The notes under the pieces are model-generated. The model was not told where the DNA came from. It saw only the letters and a program-made list of their open reading frames with translations, and did not search any database. The position numbers and the translations under genes were made by a program. Below are positions 1-5,216 of a stretch of 5,405 nt of DNA, one piece after another. The first letter of the stretch is position 1. The number at the start of each line of letters is the position of its first letter. The DNA lies in assembly GCA_030691585.1 (NCBI GenBank), contig JAUYEC010000038.1:1-5405 (forward strand), read 5' to 3'. The DNA comes from Candidatus Omnitrophota bacterium. Lineage in GTDB: Bacteria > Omnitrophota > Gorgyraeia > Gygaellales > Profunditerraquicolaceae.

Positions 1-1152
1 TTCGGTGTCATAGTCATAATTTGTGGTGTAATTTAAAGCATTGGCCACGGACTTTACGCGGTGGTCCTGGTCATAAGCAGTATAAGTAGTTTTGCCTAAA
101 GGGTCAGTAACTGCAGTGCGGTTGCCTGCGGCGTCATAAACATAAGCCAGCGTAGAGTTATCGGCATAGGTGGTTTTAAACAGGCGGTTGAGGCTGTCAT
201 AGGCAAATTGCGTGGTGTTGCCCCGCGGATCTTTTGTCGTAAGCATATTGCCTGCGGCATCAAAGGTATTGATGATAACAGCACCCGAAGCATCTTTAAC
301 CTGGGTAATATTGCCCGCTGCATCATAGGTAAAATTAGTAGTCTTACCCAGGGCATTCTGGCTGCTGGTCGCAAGGCCCGCGGCATCATAGGAATAAAGC
401 GTATTGCCGGCCATGGCATCGGTTACTTTAGTAAGGTTACCTTTTGCGTCGTAGGTGTTAGCCGTAAGATTTCCCTGATTATCAGTTATACTTTTAACTA
501 AATTATAAGCCGGCTCGTAAGTAAAGGCAGTCACTTTTCCCAAAGGATCAGTCATCTTAACCAGATTACCCTTGGTGTCATACTCCATATTTATAACGCG
601 GCCGAGCTCGTCGGTATGCGCTGTGCGGTTAAAATCTTTATCCCAGGTTGAGGTAGACGCGTTGCCCTTGGCATCAACGATCTTGGTGATCATAAAATCT
701 TCGTTGTAATAATAAGCCGCGGCGTTGCCTTTTGAATCGGTAGCAGTGGTCTTTTTATTGGCCGGGTCAAAACTCAAAGTGGTGCGGCCCAGGTTCCCCT
801 CTCCGCTTGAAGACGTGCAGCGGTCAGAGGAATCATAAGTAAAATAAGTAGATTTACCCAGGGCATCTACTTTGCGAGTGATATTATGCTGGGCGTCGTA
901 ATCATAGGTGGTGGAATTTCCGGCAGGGTCGGTTACCTGGGTAAGGTTGGAATCCGTACCATAAGTATAGGTAATATTACGGCCCGCAGCATCAGTAAGA
1001 CGGATAATCCTAGCCTGGCTGTCGTAAGTCAAATTGACTTTGCGGCCGGCTGTATCCGTGATGGTCGCCAATTGGTTCTTGGTATCATACGAAAGCGTTA
1101 TGGTATTGCCGTTGCGGTCCTTGATCTGGGTGAGCTTTCCGATTGAGTCAAA
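1..1152 (-). repeat. YD (RHS) repeat array, 18 full copies, 63-base period
   Basis: This is a degenerate coding tandem repeat within the RHS gene, residues 419 to 798, with a nineteenth copy starting at 799. Each unit begins with Y/F/W-D and follows the pattern YDxxGNLTxVTDxxGxTTxxT. Unit starts are at residues 419, 440, 461, 482, 503, 524, 546, 567, 588, 609, 630, 652, 673, 694, 715, 736, 757 and 778. Sixteen units are exactly 21 residues; the units at 524 and 630 have 22. Copies are well diverged at the DNA level, so this is an old protein repeat rather than a recent DNA duplication. The array continues past the left edge. Confidence 0.9.
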
Positions 1153-2406
1153 TATATACTGTAAGCCGTCTTTTTTAGTCCAGGTGAAGTTAGTCTGGTT
1201 CTTGATTAAAGTGGAGTACTCACCACGCTGGTTAACATAGGTACCATCCCCGTTATCAGCAAATAAAAATTCCCTTGATTGCTCGTCTTTAATACTGACT
1301 AGCTGCTTTGTTGTATCCTGATTCAGATAAACATTATAGCTATGTGTCCAACCATAACCTAAGGGGCCGCTATCTGTTGATCGACTATTATAGGTGCGGG
1401 TAAAGGAAAAATTCAGGCCCTTACCAGGGAGAGTTAAATCTGGAATAATGCTAAACATATTACCGGTTACAGAATTTATTGGATCGCCTACCACGGCCGG
1501 ATTGCCAGGTTGAGCTGGTTGGCCGAACTGGCTTGCTTGTGAGGGATTTGGCGGAGTTACTCCACCAACACTAAAGATTCTAAGGGGAGGGGCTCGATCA
1601 ATATTCCCGGCGCCATCTACTGCAGCCACGGAAAATGTATGTTGGCTGGAATTCAAATTGTTAAAAGTAACACTCGTATTGGTAGTATAAACCGGCAGCT
1701 GCTGAAAATCTAATTGATAATAATAACCTCTGATGCCGCCAGAGCCTCCCGAACCCTCCCAAACAAAAGTAACGTTAGGAGCATTATTGCTTCCCTGGGG
1801 TCCAGAAATAATAGTTGTGTGTAAATCCCCCGGGTAATAGTTTAATATTTCTACATCAAAAGTACCGCTGATTGATCCTGTAGTGGTGGTAATAGTCTTG
1901 ACAACTTGGCCGGGTTTTTTATAAACAACTTCCCGCTTTTCAAAATAGGATCCCCCAAGCGTACCTGTAATGGTATCGCCTGAAATAGTACCCGAAAAGT
2001 TCTGCACAACGCTTTCTTCATAGTTCTGCAAACTAAAATCATCATGCATATTGCCAGTTGCATAATAATTTATCTTAAAGGCTGTGGTATTACCACTTAC
2101 ATTGCCAAGGAGAGATTCGGATATCCAATTTGGAATGCTATAGCTTCCAAAAATCATCCCATTGGGATATTGAGTAACTGTAAAGCTGTATGAGGACGTT
2201 GGTAGTAACTGTACGGTATCATTATTAAAAAATGTCTGACTCCCATCCTTATAAAAAGATACTTTTTCTTCATGGACATTTATTGAACCAACGCCTAAAT
2301 AAATATCCCACCTCTTATATATATTAGTATTATCTGCGTAGACTAAACAAGTTGCAGCTAAACATAAAAACAATACTAGAAAAATTATTCTCTTCATCTT
2401 CTTCAT
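1..2406 (-). CDS. Sec-exported RHS/YD-repeat protein, C-terminal part beyond the window
   Basis: I translated this frame by hand from the ATG at 2406 to base 1: 802 codons without a stop, so the gene is 3'-truncated by the window edge. Residues 1-24 form a signal peptide (basic MKKMKR, hydrophobic core, likely cleavage after V-Y-A24). Residues 25 to about 200 are beta-rich and unrecognised, with SGTISGDTITGTLGG near 158-172. About 205-280 looks like a fibronectin III/Ig-like module (SVAAVDGAGN). A Pro/Gln-rich linker follows (283-303). Residues 307-360 match the RHS entry region (DUF6531 type): GDPINSVTGN, TRTYNSR, LGYGWTHSYN. From residue 419 there are 18 full YD repeats. RHS proteins usually build a YD-repeat shell around a variable C-terminal domain, often a toxin; that part is not visible here, so toxin function is unproven. 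The start is fixed by a strong Shine-Dalgarno 7 bases upstream. The gene overlaps the preceding Ig/discoidin gene by ATGA, implying coupled translation. The first 360 bases are much more AT-rich than the repeat core. Confidence 0.93.
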   Translation of the reverse strand, partial: MKKMKRIIFLVLFLCLAATCLVYADNTNIYKRWDIYLGVGSINVHEEKVSFYKDGSQTFFNNDTVQLLPTSSYSFTVTQYPNGMIFGSYSIPNWISESLLGNVSGNTTAFKINYYATGNMHDDFSLQNYEESVVQNFSGTISGDTITGTLGGSYFEKREVVYKKPGQVVKTITTTTGSISGTFDVEILNYYPGDLHTTIISGPQGSNNAPNVTFVWEGSGGSGGIRGYYYQLDFQQLPVYTTNTSVTFNNLNSSQHTFSVAAVDGAGNIDRAPPLRIFSVGGVTPPNPSQASQFGQPAQPGNPAVVGDPINSVTGNMFSIIPDLTLPGKGLNFSFTRTYNSRSTDSGPLGYGWTHSYNVYLNQDTTKQLVSIKDEQSREFLFADNGDGTYVNQRGEYSTLIKNQTNFTWTKKDGLQYIFDSIGKLTQIKDRNGNTITLSYDTKNQLATITDTAGRKVNLTYDSQARIIRLTDAAGRNITYTYGTDSNLTQVTDPAGNSTTYDYDAQHNITRKVDALGKSTYFTYDSSDRCTSSSGEGNLGRTTLSFDPANKKTTATDSKGNAAAYYYNEDFMITKIVDAKGNASTSTWDKDFNRTAHTDELGRVINMEYDTKGNLVKMTDPLGKVTAFTYEPAYNLVKSITDNQGNLTANTYDAKGNLTKVTDAMAGNTLYSYDAAGLATSSQNALGKTTNFTYDAAGNITQVKDASGAVIINTFDAAGNMLTTKDPRGNTTQFAYDSLNRLFKTTYADNSTLAYVYDAAGNRTAVTDPLGKTTYTAYDQDHRVKSVANALNYTTNYDYDTE

Positions 2407-3272
2407 CTTATCACCTCCCCGTCTTTGGGCGAGGTTATCTCTAAAGTCGGGCCCTGGGTATCAGGAGGCGCGCCGACGCGATAAATCTTGACTTCATAGA
2501 CCCTGGGATACAGCAGTTGAGCCTTGTTAATAAAGACGCGGATATGCTGGTATGTGCCGGTGATCAGATGGTCTTTTTGGTTTGGATTGGTTGAGCCGCC
2601 CGCGGAAGATAAATTAGTCTGCAGGTTGGCCCAGGTGGTATAGTCGTTTGAGCCCTGGATGGAATAATTGGCTGCGCCGTAGGCCTTGTCCCAGAAGATG
2701 GATATCTTGGCCAGGTCATAGGGCTTACCCAGGTCGAGACGAAGCCACCAACTGGTAAAAGTCTTACGGCCGAAAAAGGTGCTATATTGGCCCTGCCAAT
2801 AGGTAGAGAGATTATTGTCTATGGCCTGGGCAGCGGATTTGTTTATATTAGAAAAACTTGAGACAACGGATAGGGAAACGGGGACCTGTCCGCCAACGCC
2901 TCCGGGCGTAGGTGGCACAGCATTATTTACGGTAACGTTAATTTGGGCTTGCGCTGTATTATTGCTTTTATCGGTGGCAATTGCTTTGAGGGTATGCGCC
3001 GCATTTGGGCTTGCGCTGGTATCCCAGGCGTAGCTGGCCGACGCAGCATAACCAGTGGCTTTTAAGGCATTATCCACATATATCTCAACCTTAGATACGC
3101 CTCTATTATCCGTGGCCTGGGCCTGGATGTTGACAATGCCGGAAATCGTAGCGTTGTTTGACGGAACTGTGATGGAGACCTGCGGTGCGATATTATCCGG
3201 AGGCTTGGGCGCCATACCCAGGGAGAAAAAAACCGTTAAAAACAAAATAAGCGTTGATTTAGGCGAAATCAT
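2403..3272 (-). CDS. Secreted Ig-like plus F5/8 type C (discoidin) domain protein
   Basis: This 289-residue exported protein probably acts outside the cell in adhesion or carbohydrate binding. Residues 1-21 are a signal peptide (MISPK, then LILFLTVFFSLGMA) without a lipobox cysteine. About 27-116 is a bacterial Ig-like domain of the Big_9/Big_17 kind (APQVSITVPSNNATISG, KVEIYVDN, HTLKAIATDKSNN). After a Pro/Gly linker, about 131-266 is an F5/8 type C domain, with DNNLSTYWQG, WLRLDLGKPYDLAKISIFWD and YSIQGSNDYTTW as its hallmarks. No catalytic domain is present. The C-terminus (DTQGPTLEITSPKDGEVIR) repeats the opening of the Ig domain (NIAPQVSITVPSNNATISG) and then stops, so the second Ig module is cut short. 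An in-frame TGA three codons upstream (3281-3279) makes ATG 3272 the first possible ATG; no clear Shine-Dalgarno precedes it. Its start lies 21 bases after an intrinsic terminator, suggesting control by attenuation. It overlaps the RHS gene by four bases. Confidence 0.9.
   Translation of the reverse strand: MISPKSTLILFLTVFFSLGMAPKPPDNIAPQVSITVPSNNATISGIVNIQAQATDNRGVSKVEIYVDNALKATGYAASASYAWDTSASPNAAHTLKAIATDKSNNTAQAQINVTVNNAVPPTPGGVGGQVPVSLSVVSSFSNINKSAAQAIDNNLSTYWQGQYSTFFGRKTFTSWWLRLDLGKPYDLAKISIFWDKAYGAANYSIQGSNDYTTWANLQTNLSSAGGSTNPNQKDHLITGTYQHIRVFINKAQLLYPRVYEVKIYRVGAPPDTQGPTLEITSPKDGEVIR
2407..2420 (-). promoter_or_regulatory. Strong Shine-Dalgarno for the RHS gene, inside the upstream coding region
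   Basis: On the minus strand the sequence reads GGGGAGGTGATAAG and then ATG. The GGAGG core lies 7 bases before the start codon, the optimal distance, which selects the first ATG over a second one three codons later. The same bases encode the last residues (DGEVIR) of the upstream Ig/discoidin protein, whose TGA overlaps the ATG. This arrangement is typical of translational coupling. Confidence 0.85.
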
Positions 3273-3293
3273 ATTTTTTCATGCCGCATAGAC

Positions 3294-3322
3294 AAAAAAA
3301 ATAGGGCCAGCTAACTGACCCT
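3294..3322 (-). terminator. Intrinsic terminator just upstream of the Ig/discoidin gene
   Basis: On the minus strand AGGGTCAG (3322-3315), loop TTAG, and CTGGCCCT (3310-3303) form an 8-bp stem with one T-G wobble. It is followed by A and then eight T's (3301-3294). This is a classical Rho-independent terminator. It lies downstream of a probable promoter and 21 bases before the start codon at 3272, so it either attenuates that gene, ends a small RNA, or ends the upstream radical SAM operon. Confidence 0.8.
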
Positions 3323-3385
3323 TAACATCCCCTCCAGAATGTCGTACCTTTGACACGGCCATAAAACCCCTATGTTCTATCCGTG
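3294..3385 (-). ncRNA. Structured 5' leader or small RNA (riboswitch/attenuator-like), class unknown
   Basis: The roughly 90 bases between a probable -10 box and the terminator can fold into three successive hairpins. The first, 3385-3354, has CACGG/CCGTG closing ATAGAAC/GTTTTAT, with loop ATAGGG and a 2-base bulge. The second, 3343-3324, pairs GACATTC with GGATGTT around loop TGGAGG. The third is the intrinsic terminator. This layout of aptamer-like stems, terminator and then an exported-protein gene is that of a transcription-attenuating leader. I compared it from memory with the conserved cores of c-di-GMP, cobalamin, fluoride, ZTP, TPP, guanidine and SAM riboswitches and saw no match. It could instead be an independent small RNA. 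Pairing was read by eye without energy calculation or alignment. Confidence 0.45.
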
Positions 3386-3390
3386 GCTGT

Positions 3391-3420
3391 ATTATAAGGT
3401 AAGTGTAACACATAAACCAG
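3391..3420 (-). promoter_or_regulatory. Probable sigma-70 promoter for the structured leader
   Basis: A perfect TATAAT lies at 3396-3391 on the minus strand, preceded by T/C-rich sequence. At 17-base spacing the -35 position reads TGGTTT (3419-3414), a weak match to TTGACA, so this may need an activator. Transcription would start near 3387-3384, directly before the first hairpin of the leader. The call rests mainly on the -10 box and its position between the end of the small Cys/His gene and the hairpins. Confidence 0.45.
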
Positions 3421-3431
3421 GGCCTGACAAG

Positions 3432-3447
3432 GCGATATTTTTATCGC
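3432..3447 (-). other. Hairpin after the small zinc-finger gene, possible weak terminator
   Basis: The perfect inverted repeat GCGATA-AAAA-TATCGC begins 15 bases after the TAA of the 49-residue gene. It has no good T run after it on either strand (the minus strand continues CTTGTC), so it is a poor intrinsic terminator. It could still protect the 3' end of the operon transcript or help stop transcription. Confidence 0.35.
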
Positions 3448-3462
3448 ACCGGATTTAGCAGT

Positions 3463-3612
3463 TTATGCTTTATAACTCTTATGTTTATCGAACTTATCAA
3501 TTTGCCCTAGGTGGACATGGCAATATGCTTCATGATTATAGATGCTTAAGATATGCTTGCAATGACGAACCTTGCATATCCTGCCCTTTAGCGAAGTCTT
3601 AGTCTTTTTCAT
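3463..3612 (-). CDS. Small 49-residue Cys/His protein, putative zinc finger
   Basis: The frame opens with ATG at 3612, three bases after the TGA of the radical SAM gene, and closes with TAA at 3465-3463. The protein starts MKKTKTSLKGRICKVRHCKH and ends with a Lys-rich tail. Cysteines 13, 18 and 31 plus His34 form C-x4-C-x12-C-x2-H, around the segment LSIYNHEAYCHVH. That is a plausible four-ligand zinc site in a very small domain. Ten lysines and two arginines make it strongly basic, so nucleic-acid binding is a reasonable inference. Purine-rich AGGAAGGCGG lies upstream within the last codons of the radical SAM gene, so coupled translation is likely. I recall similar C-x4-C...YN...YC-x2-H modules in small bacterial proteins but cannot name a family. 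It could be spurious, but the spaced Cys/His pattern and the tight operon fit argue for a real gene. Confidence 0.65.
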   Translation of the reverse strand: MKKTKTSLKGRICKVRHCKHILSIYNHEAYCHVHLGQIDKFDKHKSYKA

Positions 3613-3615
3613 GTC

Positions 3616-4908
3616 TCATCCGCCTTCCTGCGCAAGCCAACGCATACTGCGGTTATGCCGCAACCATTCCCTGATGATCTTATAACCCATCAGGCGAAAG
3701 AGCGCGTTCCTAAAATGCAGCTTGGCCAGCAATGCAAAAGAATGATACAAGGAGTAAAATTTAGCGTATGCCTCCAGCACATTTGCCTGCAGCACTCTGG
3801 CGGATAACAATTTCGGGGTAAAGACAATATGCTGGCCGTCGTAGAGCGACCAATCCTTGTTAAAGATCCTGTTCTCTTTTTCCAACTCCTGCTGCACCCT
3901 TGTCCCCGGAAACGGGGTCAAGATGGACATCTGCAAAGTATCGATCTTGTGCTTCAGGGCAAAACGCACAGTCTCCCACACCGTTTTATCGTCGTCATCA
4001 TCGCCGCCTAAGACAAACATGCCGTGGATCTTGATCTTCTTTTTATGGAAAGACCTGATAGCGTGTATTATCTCTTCAATGGTCTGCTTTTTGTCATAGG
4101 CCTTCAGGGTTTTGTGGTTAATGGACTCAAAACCAATGCAGGCGACGGCACACCCGGCTTTAGCCATTAATGCCAGCAGGCTTTCATCTTTAGCCACATC
4201 ACAGCGGACCTGGCAGGCCCAGGGCCGCGTCGGGCCCGAAGCAAGAAAATTCAGCAGTTCCCGCGTGCGCTTGGGGTAAGAGGTAAAATTGTCATCGCAG
4301 AAAAAAATATTTTTGGCCCTGGTTCCCTTTAATTCATGCTTAATGTTCTCGGTGCTGCGGAACCGGTACTTTCTGCCGAACACCTTGGTTACCGAACAGA
4401 AACTACAGTCAAAGGGGCAGCCGCGCGAGGTTGAGATCGGCGACATGAACGCAGGCAGACGGTAACCTTTGATCAAGGAAAAATCAGGGTAGGGCAAAGA
4501 ATCCAGGTTCTCAACCGGCTTGCCGCGGACAATCGCGTCTGTGATCCTGCCGCCAACGATGTCGCTGATGACCCCCTCGGCCTCCCCCACCACCACCTGC
4601 CGGGCGAACTTGCTGGCTTCCTCGGGCAGGAGGCTGGCGTGCACTCCGCCTATAATAACTTTTTCTTTAGGGAATAACCGTGCGATCTCGTAGCCGCGGT
4701 TAGCGGTCGATGTCAGAATAGAAATACCGATGAGGTCGGCCTCTATTTTTGAGTAATCGGGGGCATAGATGTCTTCCTTGTATATCTGGACATCATGCCC
4801 CTGATTCTTTAGGATAGTCCCCAAATATACCGGGCCCAGGAGCGGCATGGGCAGTTTAGAGTATACGTTGGCGGTTGTTGAACGAGGTTCAACGAGGACG
4901 ACTCTCAT
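3616..4908 (-). CDS. B12-binding domain radical SAM protein
   Basis: This 430-residue protein has the usual two-part layout of cobalamin-dependent radical SAM enzymes of the BchE/HpnP/P-methylase type. The N-terminal Rossmann-like B12-binding domain covers about 1-125 (MRVVLVEP, LGPVYLGTILKNQGHDV, GISILTST, VIIGGVHASLLPEEA, VVVGEAEG). It lacks the DxHxxG cobalamin-ligating motif, as is common in this class. The radical SAM core has CPFDCSFC, with C164, C168 and C171 binding the 4Fe-4S cluster in C-x3-C-x2-C spacing. Further marks are FFCDDNF (202-208), CIGFES (257-262), a DDDDD run (303-307) and TPFPGT (331-336). WSLYDGQHIVF (353-363) and the tail after it resemble the DUF4070-type C-terminus. 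Such enzymes methylate or rearrange lipids, cofactors or secondary metabolites; the substrate cannot be told from the sequence. The start fits the family N-terminus, but no Shine-Dalgarno is visible in the 11-base gap after the cold-shock gene, so it may rely on coupling. A 49-residue gene follows 3 bases after its stop. Confidence 0.92.
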   Translation of the reverse strand: MRVVLVEPRSTTANVYSKLPMPLLGPVYLGTILKNQGHDVQIYKEDIYAPDYSKIEADLIGISILTSTANRGYEIARLFPKEKVIIGGVHASLLPEEASKFARQVVVGEAEGVISDIVGGRITDAIVRGKPVENLDSLPYPDFSLIKGYRLPAFMSPISTSRGCPFDCSFCSVTKVFGRKYRFRSTENIKHELKGTRAKNIFFCDDNFTSYPKRTRELLNFLASGPTRPWACQVRCDVAKDESLLALMAKAGCAVACIGFESINHKTLKAYDKKQTIEEIIHAIRSFHKKKIKIHGMFVLGGDDDDDKTVWETVRFALKHKIDTLQMSILTPFPGTRVQQELEKENRIFNKDWSLYDGQHIVFTPKLLSARVLQANVLEAYAKFYSLYHSFALLAKLHFRNALFRLMGYKIIREWLRHNRSMRWLAQEGG

Positions 4909-4919
4909 GGCAGGCTAAT

Positions 4920-5126
4920 TTAGGCGTTTACAACACGCACATTCACAGCGCGGGGGCCCTTAGGGGAGTCTTCGATCTCAAATTCCACACTCTGATCCGC
5001 CTTCAAGGCCGCGAATTGCGTATCCACGAGGCTGGTTTGGTGAAAAAACACTTCTCTTCCGTCGGTGTCGCTGATAAAACCGAATCCTCTTTCCTGCACT
5101 ACTTTCTTGATTTTACCGGTATGCAT
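4920..5126 (-). CDS. Divergent cold-shock domain protein
   Basis: This 68-residue protein is a complete single cold-shock domain (OB fold), expected to bind single-stranded RNA or DNA in the cytoplasm as an RNA chaperone. RNP1 is RGFGFI (13-18) and RNP2 is VFFHQ (26-30), and KGPRAVNV (56-63) matches the family's C-terminal strand. The usual VKWF at strand 1 is replaced by IKKV (6-9), so the conserved surface Trp and Phe that stack on bases are missing. This places it in a CSD subgroup unlike classical CspA. The start at 5126 is supported by GAGAGGAAG, with AGGA about 6 bases before the ATG. It lies 90 bases after another cold-shock gene and 11 bases before the radical SAM gene, with which it is probably co-transcribed. 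Confidence 0.93.
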   Translation of the reverse strand: MHTGKIKKVVQERGFGFISDTDGREVFFHQTSLVDTQFAALKADQSVEFEIEDSPKGPRAVNVRVVNA

Positions 5127-5183
5127 TATACTTCCTCTCTGCCTGCGCTTATATACTCAGGCCTTTTTACTTCTGACTTATCG

Positions 5184-5203
5184 GCCCGGGAACAGCCCCG
5201 GAC
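5184..5203 (-). other. GC-rich hairpin between the two cold-shock genes
   Basis: GTCCGGGG-CTGT-TCCCGGGC can form an 8-bp stem with G-T wobbles near the outer end and next to the loop. It begins 13 bases after the stop of the first cold-shock gene. No T run follows, so it is not a standard terminator. It may be a weak terminator, a processing or stability element, or part of the structured leader of the second cold-shock gene, whose family is often controlled by its 5' untranslated region. Confidence 0.4.
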
Positions 5204-5216
5204 AGACTTCTAACTG

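Noticed and set aside
96..501. Open frames on both strands within the YD repeats (minus 96-419, plus 208-501)
   Set aside because: The 63-base period keeps other frames open for long stretches. The translations are repetitive and unlike any protein, while the RHS frame is continuous across the region.
3269..3289. Micro-ORF MRHEKI overlapping the Ig/discoidin start by ATGA, as a coupling leader peptide
   Set aside because: There is no Shine-Dalgarno before it (the terminator T-run lies there), and six codons with an overlapping stop are easily random.
3311..3335. GGAGG followed by ATG and a five-codon frame (MLRVS) within the leader, as an attenuation peptide
   Set aside because: The ATG is only 2 bases from GGAGG, too close for initiation, and the codons show no run of a regulatory amino acid.
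3294..3390. c-di-GMP-I (GEMM) riboswitch, considered because such elements often precede surface-protein genes
   Set aside because: The conserved GCAAACC and GGACGCAAAGCC-type core segments are absent on both strands.
5125..5155. TATATA (5155-5150) and TATAAT (5130-5125) as -10 boxes for the second cold-shock gene
   Set aside because: The first lacks a recognisable -35 at normal spacing; the second overlaps the start codon and could not drive this gene.
4875..5213. Plus-strand 112-codon open frame opposite the divergent cold-shock gene
   Set aside because: It is the antisense of a clear cold-shock gene and of the neighbouring gap; its translation shows no domain and it has no ribosome binding site.
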